From assembly GCF_900176345.1 (NCBI RefSeq), contig NZ_FWXU01000035.1:1-38742 (forward strand): DNA of 38,742 nt. Reading direction: 5' to 3'. A program made the translations under genes and the position numbers. Positions within the stretch are counted from its first letter, which is position 1. Each line of letters opens with the position of its first letter. Below, piece after piece: positions 1 to 7,953 of this stretch. The notes below the pieces were generated by a model, which saw only the letters and a program-made list of their open reading frames with translations, made no database searches and was not told the DNA's origin. The stretch is from Rhizobium sp. RU36D (GTDB taxonomy: Bacteria > Pseudomonadota > Alphaproteobacteria > Rhizobiales > Rhizobiaceae).

Positions 1-7
1 CGTCATG

Positions 8-418
8 TCACGAAGCCCTCAACCAATAGCCGCCACCATCGCGGCGAACAGGGGAATTGTTTGCGAAACGCCAAGCCCTAGCAGGTACACCCTTGTTTAG
101 GGTGAACGCCTGCGTCACCGTCTTCGGGCCATTGGCCCCGCGAAGGGTGATCTCAGGCGTCTCGTCGTCGTTGAAGATCTCATCACCGGCGCGAAGCTCG
201 CTGCCGACAAGATCGAACACGCCATCCGCATCGTCGACCAGCGCATAGGACCATGTGCCGAGGCCGGGATTGGTGACGGAGACGGTTGCCACGACATCGC
301 CGATTTCGACATCGTCTGGCACCTCAAGATTGGAGAGCGCCAGCCGCGGCGCGCGCATGTTGCCGACGCCGGGCGAAAACCCGACGCCGGATTTGGCGGC
401 GAAAACCACATCGACCAT
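8..418 (-). CDS. Cadherin-like virion-associated protein (136 aa)
   Basis: Function not known. From about residue 28 to 110 the protein reads like a cadherin/Ig-type beta domain: a segment with EIGDVVATVSV is followed by an SYALVDDADGVFDL-type strand pair and then by ITLRGAN. Such domains are common in surface-exposed phage and secreted proteins and usually mediate carbohydrate or protein contacts. It is the last gene of the late block visible here and lies nine bases downstream of the holin. A decoration or fibre-tip role is inference. The gene is complete, with its stop at 8-10. Confidence 0.6.
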   Translation of the reverse strand: MVDVVFAAKSGVGFSPGVGNMRAPRLALSNLEVPDDVEIGDVVATVSVTNPGLGTWSYALVDDADGVFDLVGSELRAGDEIFNDDETPEITLRGANGPKTVTQAFTLNKGVPARAWRFANNSPVRRDGGGYWLRAS

Positions 419-427
419 GCCGGACCC

Positions 428-775
428 TCAGCGACCCAGCGGCCGCTTGGCGACCCACCGGCCGTAAAGCGTCCACGCCGCGCCGATCAGCGCGCCGGCC
501 GCCGTTGCATAGGCCTCGCCATCTGTCACGCCGGACTGCAACAGGCCGCCGATCGTGCCGGCGCTGGCGATGATGGTCATGATCGCACCCCAGGTGACAT
601 TGGATTGATACCAGGGCTCGGCATTCGCGGCATATTCAATCACCGGCTCGATTTTCGCCGCGACCGATTCGGCAATCTCCGGCACGGCCGATTTGTCCGC
701 CGCCACTTCGGGCCGGGCAACCGCCGCGGCAACGCCGGCGACAATCGCCGCCTTGAGAATAGATGTCTTGGACAT
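428..775 (-). CDS. Putative holin (115 aa)
   Basis: Small protein with a hydrophobic N-terminal stretch (about 5-20) and two further membrane-type segments (about 59-80 and 90-108), ending in a basic tail (RWVAKRPLGR). This size, topology and charged C-terminus fit a holin that permeabilises the inner membrane for the endolysin. The endolysin gene lies immediately upstream in the same direction (806-1639), which strengthens the call. No family motif is diagnostic, so a spanin or another lysis-associated membrane protein remains possible. An AAGGGATG-type ribosome site precedes the ATG at 775. Confidence 0.65.
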   Translation of the reverse strand: MSKTSILKAAIVAGVAAAVARPEVAADKSAVPEIAESVAAKIEPVIEYAANAEPWYQSNVTWGAIMTIIASAGTIGGLLQSGVTDGEAYATAAGALIGAAWTLYGRWVAKRPLGR

Positions 776-805
776 GGGGTCATCCCTTGATGATTGAGAG
801 TTGGA

Positions 806-1639
806 TCAGGCAGCCCAGGCGAGGCCGAGGGAGCGGCCCGTGCCGCGCCCGACCTTGCCATCGACCACGAGGCCGGCGGCCTTCTGGTATTGCCGGACAG
901 CCTGGTCGGTGAGCTTGCCGAATGCGCCGTCGACGCCACCGGTGGCGAAGCTTCTAGCGGTCAAGACCTTCTGCAGATCGATGACGGCAGATCCGACATC
1001 GCCCATCGACAGATAGCCATCAGCGAGCGGATCGGCTCCAACAGGCATCATCCTCGCGAAGTTGCGATAGGCGCGGTCGAGCTTGGTGTCATAGGCGTTC
1101 TTCGCGTAGCCGGGGCCGTTATACCCCTTGGCAAAGGCCTTCCAGTCGTGCCGCGCCAGGGGCTTCGCGAGACCGGTCCCGATGATGAAGCCGACGATGC
1201 CGTCCAACTGCGCCCCCTCCCCGCGAAGGAAGGACGTCACCATGTCGGTGGCGCTGGCATAGCCACATGTCTCGGCATTGGCGCCCATGATCTGGCCTAG
1301 ACCCCAGCTGCAGCTATCCAGCGCTGCCTCCGGGTTGATCGCCATCATCCGCGCAAGCCTGATATAGCGATCGTCCTGCGTGCGGTCGTAAGGCTGTTCG
1401 CCCCAAGACTTGTAGGCCAGCCCCTCCGCGACGGCTTGCTTCAGCTCGGCGCCCTTCAACAGCCGATGGAAATAATGCGGCTCGGGCAGCAGCTTCAGCC
1501 GGTTCTTGGCATCAAAGCCCGCGCCCGCTGCCTCCACCGAAACGACAGCCTTGATGGCCGCCACCTCGCATCCAATGGTTTTTGCGGCGCGCTCGTAGTC
1601 GTCCGCCGCGAGCCTCAGGCCCGTGCCGATCAAATTCAT
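806..1639 (-). CDS. Endolysin: N-acetylmuramidase plus peptidoglycan-binding domain (277 aa)
   Basis: Cleaves host peptidoglycan at lysis. Residues 10-195 match the N-acetylmuramidase family (DUF3380-type): the AIKAVVSVEAAGAGF segment carries the expected catalytic Glu, and LLPEPHYFHRLL is the usual family block after it. Residues 205-275 form a PG_binding_1 repeat (LQKVLTARSFATGGVDG, then AVRQYQKAAGLVVDGKVG). There is no signal peptide, so export depends on the neighbouring putative holin. An AGAGGA ribosome site precedes the ATG at 1639. The upstream spacer holds a run of about nine G (about 1655-1663) next to the stop of the DUF4376 gene. Confidence 0.88.
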   Translation of the reverse strand: MNLIGTGLRLAADDYERAAKTIGCEVAAIKAVVSVEAAGAGFDAKNRLKLLPEPHYFHRLLKGAELKQAVAEGLAYKSWGEQPYDRTQDDRYIRLARMMAINPEAALDSCSWGLGQIMGANAETCGYASATDMVTSFLRGEGAQLDGIVGFIIGTGLAKPLARHDWKAFAKGYNGPGYAKNAYDTKLDRAYRNFARMMPVGADPLADGYLSMGDVGSAVIDLQKVLTARSFATGGVDGAFGKLTDQAVRQYQKAAGLVVDGKVGRGTGRSLGLAWAA

Positions 1640-1667
1640 GGGTGATGTCCTCTTGGGGGGGGGAGCG

Positions 1668-2198
1668 TTAGGCCGAGAACGCGGCGTCGATGGCGGCGGT
1701 CGTGCTGATATCGCCGCTTTCGATCAGCCCCTTCACGCCGGCCAGGATCACGAATGTGGCGTTGACATGCGCCTGCACGGCATTGCTGATGGCGATCATC
1801 TGCGCGGCATTGATCGGATAGGTATGGCCATCGGCGCCATGCCATACCGTCGTCCAGTCGGGATCGTCAGCCGCTGCGATCCGCGCGCCCGCAATCATGA
1901 TCTTCGATCGGTCGTCGGTCGCCACCGGTATGCCGGCGACCACAGTGCCGCCGACCTCGACCTGCCACCGCTTGCTTGCCGCGTAGGCGACGAGTGCGGC
2001 CGGGTCCAACGCGGCGATCTCGGGCGCGACAGGCTCGGCAAACACGCCGTTTGCAAATGTCCAACCCGCGCCAACGTCCTGCGGGCTCGGATGGCACTGA
2101 TCGACGATGTCAGCGGTGAAGCAATCCGAAAGGGCAAACCCATCGGGAACGCTGATGATTTCAACGACGATGCCGTTATTGATGCGTGCGAATGTCAT
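1668..2198 (-). CDS. DUF4376-type tail-fibre-associated protein (176 aa)
   Basis: The N-terminus (MTFARINNGIVVEII) is the short beta motif typical of proteins encoded right after phage tail fibres. The C-terminal half (about 85-175) fits a DUF4376-like region: IPVATDDRSKIMIAGAR, then WTTVWHGADGHTYPINAAQM and an all-helical end. Members are thought to be tail-fibre components or fibre assembly factors. The gene begins one base after the stop of the glycine-rich fibre gene (2200-3030), so they are cotranscribed and probably act together. Assignment by pattern only. Confidence 0.7.
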   Translation of the reverse strand: MTFARINNGIVVEIISVPDGFALSDCFTADIVDQCHPSPQDVGAGWTFANGVFAEPVAPEIAALDPAALVAYAASKRWQVEVGGTVVAGIPVATDDRSKIMIAGARIAAADDPDWTTVWHGADGHTYPINAAQMIAISNAVQAHVNATFVILAGVKGLIESGDISTTAAIDAAFSA

Positions 2199-2199
2199 G

Positions 2200-3030
2200 T
2201 TACCACCTCACAACGACGAGACCGGGCGCCCCATTGCCACCCAGCAGCAGCGATCCGCCCGACGCGCCAGAACCACCGCTTCCGACGCCGGAGCCCGTGA
2301 GGCCAGTGCCTCCCAGGGTGGTGCTGGAGAGGCCGCCAGCCGCGCCGCCGCCCTTGTTGTAAATAACCAGGATCTGAGATTGCGTCGGCGTTGCGCTGGA
2401 GTTGGTTCCGGAGTATCCACCGGTCGCGCCGTCAACGCCTATATCCGCGCCGGTCGGCGTTCCGCCGGCGCCGCCATCCACGGCGCTAAGAACGCCATAG
2501 GACCCGCCGACGCCTCCGGTGCAACTCAGGTAGGACCCGAACGAGGATGACCCACCGGAGCCGGAAACAGATGACGTGCTTGCGACGCCCGCCGCACCAA
2601 CGATCACGGCGATTGTCGCCCCCGGCGTCAGCCCGGTAATGCGCTTGTAGCCATACCCGCCCGCGCCGCCGCCGGCGCCGGAGTTGCCCGCGAGAGTACC
2701 GCCCGTGCCGTCACCAGACGCCCCGCCAGCACCACCAGCGCCCCACACCTCGACCTCAACCGAGGTGACCCCGTCCGGCACGGTAAAGGTCCCGGACGAC
2801 GTAAAGACCTGCGTGCGATTATAGATCGACAGGCTCTTTCGTATCGCCGCAGCCAGCTGCAGCTCGTCATCGGGCGTGAGGCCGAATTTTTCGATGACGT
2901 CGACAATCTCCCGCTGTATCCAGTTGAAAACCGCAGCCGGCACCTTGGACCCGACCGGCACGGCTGGCGTATTGCGGTCGACATAGTCTGCGTCCGGATC
3001 AGTCGATCCGGACGGCGCATGATATCTCAT
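2200..3030 (-). CDS. Glycine-rich tail fibre / receptor-binding protein (276 aa)
   Basis: Residues 1-75 form a conserved N-terminal adaptor (MRYHAPSGSTDPDADYVDRN, then WIQREIVDVIEKFGLTPDD) like those that anchor fibres to Mu-type baseplates. Residues 80-120 form a beta region (VFTSSGTFTVPDGVTSVEVE). From about 118 to 276 the chain is strongly Gly/Ala/Ser-rich (GAGGAGGASGDG, GAGGGAGGYGYK), resembling the polyglycine-helix tips of phage adhesins. It probably contacts the host receptor. The gene follows the gp48-like baseplate gene, the usual place for the fibre. The low-complexity coding stretch is the kind that recombines between phages. Confidence 0.8.
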   Translation of the reverse strand: MRYHAPSGSTDPDADYVDRNTPAVPVGSKVPAAVFNWIQREIVDVIEKFGLTPDDELQLAAAIRKSLSIYNRTQVFTSSGTFTVPDGVTSVEVEVWGAGGAGGASGDGTGGTLAGNSGAGGGAGGYGYKRITGLTPGATIAVIVGAAGVASTSSVSGSGGSSSFGSYLSCTGGVGGSYGVLSAVDGGAGGTPTGADIGVDGATGGYSGTNSSATPTQSQILVIYNKGGGAAGGLSSTTLGGTGLTGSGVGSGGSGASGGSLLLGGNGAPGLVVVRW

Positions 3031-3053
3031 GGTCTATCCCTCTTTTGGGCTGA

Positions 3054-3758
3054 TCAGGCGTCGTAAAGGACGGGCGTCGTCCATCCAGGCGCGTATTTTT
3101 GCAGCAGGCAGATCAGCCGTTCGGCCTCGCCATAGGAGAAAAGCGGCGTGAAGCCGCATTCCCCCTCGCCCGCCAGGAAATAATCAACGGCAAGGTCGGT
3201 CACCCGCACGATCCAATAGGTTTCCTGCCGGGCATCGCCGACCGTGTGCTCTCCGCCGCATTCGGAAAAGCCGCATTCGAAAATGGCCGGCTCTTCGATA
3301 TCGATGACAAAGCCATAGCTTGCGGCAAGCCGGATGAAGTCGCCGCCGGTCGCCACCACGCCGGCCGCCACTTTCGCCTCCAGCGCCCGGATGCGCTCTT
3401 CCACGCTGCCCGACGAGCCGACGCATTTGTCCGGCAGCCCGAAATCCCGCTCCCATTCCGGCAAAAGCAGGCTCACGCCGGAGACCGAGCTTTCCCGGAT
3501 CAGCTGATATGCCTTGGCATAAAGCACCTGAAACGTGTCAACGATGACACGCGTCAGCCGCGCAAGCCCGTGGGTCTGTGGCATGGCCTCGCCATCGGGC
3601 GTGCCCCAGGCCGGTCCCTGCGGCCATGCGGCCAAAGCCGGCGACAACAGGTCATCATTGCCGGGATTGGCCAGCACATCCCATGGCACCGCGACCGTCG
3701 TCACGCCATCAGGGGCGCTGGCCACCGTGATCCGCGTGTTGAGCCCGCTGTCACGCAT
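3054..3758 (-). CDS. Baseplate protein, YmfQ/Mu gp48-like (234 aa)
   Basis: Fits the YmfQ/DUF2313 family of Mu-like baseplate wedge or tail-tip proteins. An early LLPAL-type block (LLSPALAAWPQGPAW) and a mid helical block (LLLPEWERDFGLPD, then SVEERIRALEAKVAA) are typical. The C-terminal part carries several cysteines (ECGFSECGG, GECGFTP) and ends LLQKYAPGWTTPVLYD. The reading frame is open to 3770, but I place the start at ATG 3758, which has GGTGA eight bases upstream and overlaps the gp47-like stop by eight bases. GTG 3770 and ATG 3767 are alternatives. Confidence 0.85.
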   Translation of the reverse strand: MRDSGLNTRITVASAPDGVTTVAVPWDVLANPGNDDLLSPALAAWPQGPAWGTPDGEAMPQTHGLARLTRVIVDTFQVLYAKAYQLIRESSVSGVSLLLPEWERDFGLPDKCVGSSGSVEERIRALEAKVAAGVVATGGDFIRLAASYGFVIDIEEPAIFECGFSECGGEHTVGDARQETYWIVRVTDLAVDYFLAGEGECGFTPLFSYGEAERLICLLQKYAPGWTTPVLYDA

Positions 3759-4830
3759 AGTCGACATCACCCAAAACGGGGAACTGCCCCGAGGTCAGCA
3801 CGATATCGGCCGCTGGCGCCACCAGCACATGGCGGTCTTCGCCCGTCACGCCGGAGATTGCCTCCGATATCCACGAGCGCGACAGCGTGAACGTGTCGCC
3901 AACGATGCCCGGCCGGCATCGCGCCAGGAACATGGCCGCGATCGCAGCGGCAATCTGCGCGCGGATATCGGGCGTATCGCCCGAAAGCCCTGAAATCTCG
4001 ACATCGACGATGCGCTCGGCAGGAGCTGCAGCCACGCTGTCATCCACCCGGATCAGCCGTGCCGCGTCAATGGCCGCCTGCACGGCGGCAACATCGCCGC
4101 TTTCGGGAATGCCGCCATCGCGCCCCTGAAACAGGAACAGCAGCAGGATCGACCCCGGCGCATTCGGCACGCGGTAGGCCCATGCCTTGAACACGCCAGG
4201 CACGCCAAGCGCGATCCGCTCGTAGTCGGTGAGCGTGCCCGCACCCGGCGGGTTCTGCTGGCGCTGCAATCCGCGCGCGCGCAGGCTTTCCAGATCTTCG
4301 AGATCGGCGCCGCCGCCAAGCCCGTCGGGTCCGACAGTCCATTCGCTGGAAAGATCGGGATAGAGCACGGGATCGGCCAGCGCCATCAGCCCATCCGCAT
4401 CGCGATTGCCGGCAGACCCTGCCGTCTCAGCCGCGATCGGCAGGCTGATATCCCCGTCGCCATCGGCCGTGGCCTCTGCGGTGGAGATATAGACCGTCGA
4501 TCCGGATATCAGGCGAATGCCGGCCGGATAGGCCGTCGAAGGCGATCCCGTTCCGATCGCCACGCCAGAGGCGGCAGCCGCCGGCTTGCGATAGATGCCG
4601 ATATCGGCGCATCGCCGCACCAGCCATTGGCCTGTCGCGGTCGAGATGAACATCTGCTTCGACAGGAGCCCCATGCGAAGCTCGAATTCATGCGCCAGGA
4701 CCGCGATCACCTTGACGATCACGGTCACGAAATTGTTCTTGAGCGCGGAATCGGTGCCCGGCATATATTGGCGAAAAGCGCCACGCAGGCGCTGCGACGC
4801 CTCAAGCGGCGAGCGGATGGGCCACGGCAT
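3751..4830 (-). CDS. Baseplate J-like protein, Mu gp47-like (359 aa)
   Basis: Baseplate wedge component of a contractile tail (Baseplate_J family). Visible family blocks are MPWPIRSPLEASQRLRGAF at the N-terminus, VARRCADIG-type sequence (WLVRRCADIGIYRKPA), a GTGSPSTAYPAGIRLISG beta region, and LTDYERIALGVPGVFKAWAY in the middle, which is characteristic of this family. The frame is open upstream to 4905, but that part lies inside the gp46-like gene. ATG 4830 has a GGAGG site eight bases upstream and gives the expected N-terminus, so it is chosen. It overlaps the gp46-like gene by 29 bases. Confidence 0.92.
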   Translation of the reverse strand: MPWPIRSPLEASQRLRGAFRQYMPGTDSALKNNFVTVIVKVIAVLAHEFELRMGLLSKQMFISTATGQWLVRRCADIGIYRKPAAAASGVAIGTGSPSTAYPAGIRLISGSTVYISTAEATADGDGDISLPIAAETAGSAGNRDADGLMALADPVLYPDLSSEWTVGPDGLGGGADLEDLESLRARGLQRQQNPPGAGTLTDYERIALGVPGVFKAWAYRVPNAPGSILLLFLFQGRDGGIPESGDVAAVQAAIDAARLIRVDDSVAAAPAERIVDVEISGLSGDTPDIRAQIAAAIAAMFLARCRPGIVGDTFTLSRSWISEAISGVTGEDRHVLVAPAADIVLTSGQFPVLGDVDYA

Positions 4831-5338
4831 CGATCTGCCTCCAAAGGATCTCGAATTTCTGCGAATAGGCAAGCTCGCCCTTGCGCCCGTAAAGCGCGAC
4901 TTCATAGTCCACGCGGCTGGCCGCCCGGTCGACGGTCACCGTGACGTCGATGGAAACCACCGCGCCCTGGTCGACAAGCGTTTGCAGCGCCTCGCGAACG
5001 TAATCCTCGACATCGATTTCGATGCCGTCATAGATCCCCCTCCGCCTTAAACGCCACAACCGTGACCCCAAGGGTTCTTCACCCTCCGCAAGGTCGAAAC
5101 TGTCACCGACCCACCCCCGGTTTTCCTCACCCTCGTCAAGCTCGCTTGTCTCGACACGGCGATCGGTATGCAGGCAGATCAGCACCTGCGTCGCCAGCCC
5201 CTGGCCTGCCCTGATATCCCCCGGCGCGTCGGGATGGTCGAGCCCGTTGATGGCGATGTTGCCCATCACGCCATCCCAGATCAGATCGGGCGCGCGATAA
5301 GGCTCCCGCTCGCCATCAACAGCGGTCACTTTCAGCAT
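4802..5338 (-). CDS. Baseplate protein, phage GP46 family (178 aa)
   Basis: Mu gp46-like baseplate protein. An N-terminal segment with APDLIWDGVMG precedes the long family block LATQVLICLHTDRRV, then RGWVGDSFDLAEGEEPLGSR with LWRLRRR, and a beta-strand C-terminal half (VVSIDVTVTVDRAASRVDYE). This W-V-G-D arrangement is typical of GP46. It lies between the gp45-like and gp47-like genes, in the standard Mu order. The ribosome site is weak. The 66-base gap upstream carries a chromosomal-type palindrome (5370-5392). Confidence 0.88.
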   Translation of the reverse strand: MLKVTAVDGEREPYRAPDLIWDGVMGNIAINGLDHPDAPGDIRAGQGLATQVLICLHTDRRVETSELDEGEENRGWVGDSFDLAEGEEPLGSRLWRLRRRGIYDGIEIDVEDYVREALQTLVDQGAVVSIDVTVTVDRAASRVDYEVALYGRKGELAYSQKFEILWRQIDAVAHPLAA

Positions 5339-5369
5339 GTGTTTTTTCTCGGATCTTTCTTTGGGTCAT

Positions 5370-5392
5370 CATCGGGCTTGACCCGATGATCC
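5370..5392. repeat. REP-like palindrome
   Basis: Perfect 9-bp inverted repeat ATCATCGGG / CCCGATGAT with a CTTGA loop, in the short gap between the gp45-like and gp46-like genes. There is no T-run, so it is not a classical terminator. Palindromes of this kind are, to my recollection, frequent in intergenic regions of alphaproteobacterial chromosomes; that part is memory, not a search. In the tail mRNA it would form a stable hairpin. Confidence 0.6.
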
Positions 5393-5404
5393 AAACTCAG
5401 GCGC

Positions 5405-5812
5405 CTACGCCCCGTTATTTCCGTCGCCGTCCGTCACGGACCCGCTCACGGTCACATTGCCTTGCACCGTCATGTTGCCGACAAACTCGAACAGCGGCGC
5501 CACCAGCCGGATCTTGGCGCCGACGAGGCTGATGATGTTGCCGCTTCCGTCATAAAGCGCAGTCCCGCCGGCCGGCAGATTGCCCGGCCTATGCTGCGGA
5601 TGCTCGCCACCCAGCACATAGGCCTCATCCGGATTACCGTTCGGCGAAATCAGCAGCCCTTTGGCACCCTTGGGTGGCGAGGTTGCCAGGCCGAATGTCT
5701 CGATCCGGTGGATGCCTGTATGGCCATCCCGATAGGCGCCGCGCCCGGAAACGAACTGTTGCCCGCCCCGCTCTTCGTTGCGCCCGTCGAATTCAAACCG
5801 CCGCCCGATCAT
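5405..5812 (-). CDS. Baseplate assembly protein, Mu gp45/gpV-like (135 aa)
   Basis: Short member of the Mu gp45 spike family. The N-terminus runs MIGRRFEFDGRNEERGGQQF with the mid block GLATSPPKGAKGLLISPNGN, which corresponds to the OB-like domain. A triple-stranded beta-prism-like C-terminus follows (GGTALYDGSGNIISLVGAKI, then FEFVGNMTVQGNVTVSGSV). Trimers of this protein form the membrane-piercing spike. The protein is shorter than Mu gp45 (about 190 residues). It starts 12 bases after the gp44-like stop and is part of the same operon. Confidence 0.85.
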   Translation of the reverse strand: MIGRRFEFDGRNEERGGQQFVSGRGAYRDGHTGIHRIETFGLATSPPKGAKGLLISPNGNPDEAYVLGGEHPQHRPGNLPAGGTALYDGSGNIISLVGAKIRLVAPLFEFVGNMTVQGNVTVSGSVTDGDGNNGA

Positions 5813-5824
5813 ATCAAGCCATCC

Positions 5825-6874
5825 CTACTCGTCCGCATAATCGGCTTCGATTGCTCCGGGCGCGGCATAGGCCTTGCCCGTCTTGCCCCGCGGATTTTCC
5901 CCGCCAAGCGCGCGCGGATCGGCAAGCTCCAAAACCGCGACAGTCCCTTGGCTATCGTTTTGCATGAAGCGTATTGCCTTGATGATCATATCGCCATTGA
6001 TGCCCAGCAAGTCGTCATAGACCGGCACCAGCCAATTTGGCTGCCAGATTTTCCCCCTGGCATCACGCCATCCAGTCACCGGTACACTGGCGGTTACACC
6101 CTTGCCAGCCATGCGCTTCGCGGCCCAAACGGCCCGCTGCTTCATGCGGTCAACGGTTGTTTCGCCCTCGTGATAAAGGATAAGCGGGCGATGCCGCATG
6201 ACGTCCCTGTCGCGCGCCACGGCTTCGGGCCGCAGCTGCTGTTTGTCGACGCCATCAGTCGCCTGCCCGCGAACCTTGATCTCGCTGTATCGGCCCTCCG
6301 AACTAAATCTTGCCCTGGCACCCGGTAGAATGTTCTTCCCTCGAACGAGGCCGCCGGCATGGCGCCCTCCGGGCTTGTTCGCAATTTTTATCCGGCCTTT
6401 TTCAGTGTCATGTATAAGCGCCCCGCGCCCCCGCAAGCGGCGCTCTATGGATGACCAGGGGCTTTCGCCTGTCATAACCTTGTGACGGGGCTCGCTTGGA
6501 AAACGCATGTCGCTTTCAATGCCGATCCCGAAAGCATCAAGCTCGCGTGCGATCGTCACGATGTCCTTATTCAGAAACTCCCCTGTGGGATGGTCAGCCG
6601 AGCATTCCACATAATCGATTGTGCGAGACACGAGACTGACACCCAGATCGCGGGCTTCCGCATCATATCCTGTGTCGATATCTCTCACATACCCTGTCAG
6701 CATGAGAGATTTTCTGGCAAACAACTGCACCGGCTGTTCTTCCGATACCGGTATGCCTGGTCCGGTGATTACAAGGTCTAGCTGAGCGCTGCGCACCGCT
6801 TCTTCGGCCGAGACATTGATCGTCACAGCCTTGATCGGCGGCAGGCCGGGGCATGTGATTTTTTCAAGGATCAT
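5825..6874 (-). CDS. Baseplate hub, Mu gp44 (P)-like (349 aa)
   Basis: Baseplate hub protein of the Mu P type. Typical features are an N-terminal beta sandwich (AVTINVSAEEAVRSAQLDL), VQLFARKSLMLTGYVRDID, SRTIDYVECSADHPTGEFLN, and a C-terminal part with QRAVWAAKRMAGKGVTASV, WRDARGKIWQPNWLVPV and LLGINGDMIIKAIRF. In Mu this protein forms the central hub that holds the gp45 spike. The last residues are Glu/Asp/Ala-rich and variable. Its ATG overlaps the preceding stop by four bases (ATGA), so the two are translationally coupled. Confidence 0.9.
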   Translation of the reverse strand: MILEKITCPGLPPIKAVTINVSAEEAVRSAQLDLVITGPGIPVSEEQPVQLFARKSLMLTGYVRDIDTGYDAEARDLGVSLVSRTIDYVECSADHPTGEFLNKDIVTIARELDAFGIGIESDMRFPSEPRHKVMTGESPWSSIERRLRGRGALIHDTEKGRIKIANKPGGRHAGGLVRGKNILPGARARFSSEGRYSEIKVRGQATDGVDKQQLRPEAVARDRDVMRHRPLILYHEGETTVDRMKQRAVWAAKRMAGKGVTASVPVTGWRDARGKIWQPNWLVPVYDDLLGINGDMIIKAIRFMQNDSQGTVAVLELADPRALGGENPRGKTGKAYAAPGAIEADYADE

Positions 6875-7494
6875 GACGCCAGCGCCTCGAAACTCGTCGG
6901 CATGATGGCGGGCGTCATCGTGCCGGAGATGTCAACGATCTCCTGCGCACGACCGGCATCGCCATAGAGCTTATAGGCCAGCACGGTCGATGGCAGCGAA
7001 AGCCCGGTTTCCACCCTCACCACAGGCACGGCATTGGCGGCGAGATCGGAGACAACTCGCACGCTGGTGCTGATCACGGAGGAAAGCCAGCCGTAAAGCT
7101 CAGCCCCATCGCCGCCCATGGCCGACGCCACCGCAAGCCCGCGCTCCCCCGCATCGGCAATCTGCTGCCGTGCCGCACGCGCCCTAGGCCTCGACGGCCA
7201 GTCGATCCGCGCGCCTGCAATGGCAAGCCCGATCGCGACCATCACGGCAGCCGCATCCCCTGTCTCGCCATCGGCAGAGGCAGGCGGCACGATCCGGCCA
7301 AAGCCGTCAGCCCCGTCAATGCTTTCCGCCACCACCCGCATCAGGTCCATGGCCTCGGCCGCGAAACCATCGGCAGGCAATGCGGCGGCAACCGCGACCC
7401 GTCTCGCAAAGTCGGCCGCATCCTCCGGATCGCTCACCAGCGCCGCCGCAAGATCGGCAAGCCAGGTGAGGATCACATTGCGATCCGCAGCCAT
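6871..7494 (-). CDS. C-terminal half of a Mu N-like (DNA-circularisation) protein (207 aa)
   Basis: Alanine-rich helical protein. It resembles the region that follows the N-terminal domain in single-chain Mu N / DNA-circularisation proteins: RVAVAAALPADGFAAEAMDL, then IADAGERGLAVASAMGGDG, and a C-terminal VPVVRVETGLSLPSTVLAY. The ATG at 7494 shares one base with the TGA of the upstream gene, which encodes the family's N-terminal domain. I read the pair as one protein divided into two polypeptides. Whether they form a complex or the division is recent cannot be told from this sequence. The role is in tail/baseplate assembly next to the tape measure. Confidence 0.6.
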   Translation of the reverse strand: MAADRNVILTWLADLAAALVSDPEDAADFARRVAVAAALPADGFAAEAMDLMRVVAESIDGADGFGRIVPPASADGETGDAAAVMVAIGLAIAGARIDWPSRPRARAARQQIADAGERGLAVASAMGGDGAELYGWLSSVISTSVRVVSDLAANAVPVVRVETGLSLPSTVLAYKLYGDAGRAQEIVDISGTMTPAIMPTSFEALAS

Positions 7495-7952
7495 CAGAAC
7501 AACCTCCCGAAGCCCGCCATCGCAGGCGCGAAATTGGCCGCGAAAGCGGCGATCACATCGACGGCCCCGAGCGCCGCAATGGGTGCGTTGGTAGCAGGCA
7601 CGAAATACATCGACAGCGCGATATGCCCCAGCCGGTCCTTCTCCCAGGACCGCCGAAAACTTTCCGCTGTCGCCAGTTGCCCGCCGGATATCGGCAGCAC
7701 CAGCCGACCGGGACCGGGCGCCAGCAGCGCCGTGCCGAGCGCCGTCGCCTCGATATCGCTCTCGTCGCTGATCAAATAGCCGGTGACTTCAATGCCTGAA
7801 GTCGCAAGCCCCATTTCTTCCACAAAGGTATGCCGCCCCCCGGCATATTCATGCCGCACCAGCCGCTTGCCTCCGTCGAAATCGTCAAGCGATACCCAGA
7901 ACGGCACGCCGCGATAGCTGGCGCGCCGCAGCGTTTTCGTCCAGTCGCGCAT
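7494..7952 (-). CDS. DNA-circularisation N-terminal domain protein, Mu N-like (152 aa)
   Basis: Fits the DNA circulation N-terminal family: WTKTLRRASYRGVPFWVSLD, then RLVRHEYAGGRHTFVEEMGL and EVTGYLISDESDIEATALGT. In Mu the homologue is tail/baseplate protein N (about 490 aa), which caps the tape-measure region. Here the protein stops after only 152 residues and continues in a separate frame (6871-7494), joined by a one-base TGATG overlap. The start lies one base past the tape-measure stop. Confidence 0.85.
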   Translation of the reverse strand: MRDWTKTLRRASYRGVPFWVSLDDFDGGKRLVRHEYAGGRHTFVEEMGLATSGIEVTGYLISDESDIEATALGTALLAPGPGRLVLPISGGQLATAESFRRSWEKDRLGHIALSMYFVPATNAPIAALGAVDVIAAFAANFAPAMAGFGRLF

Positions 7953-7953
7953 G

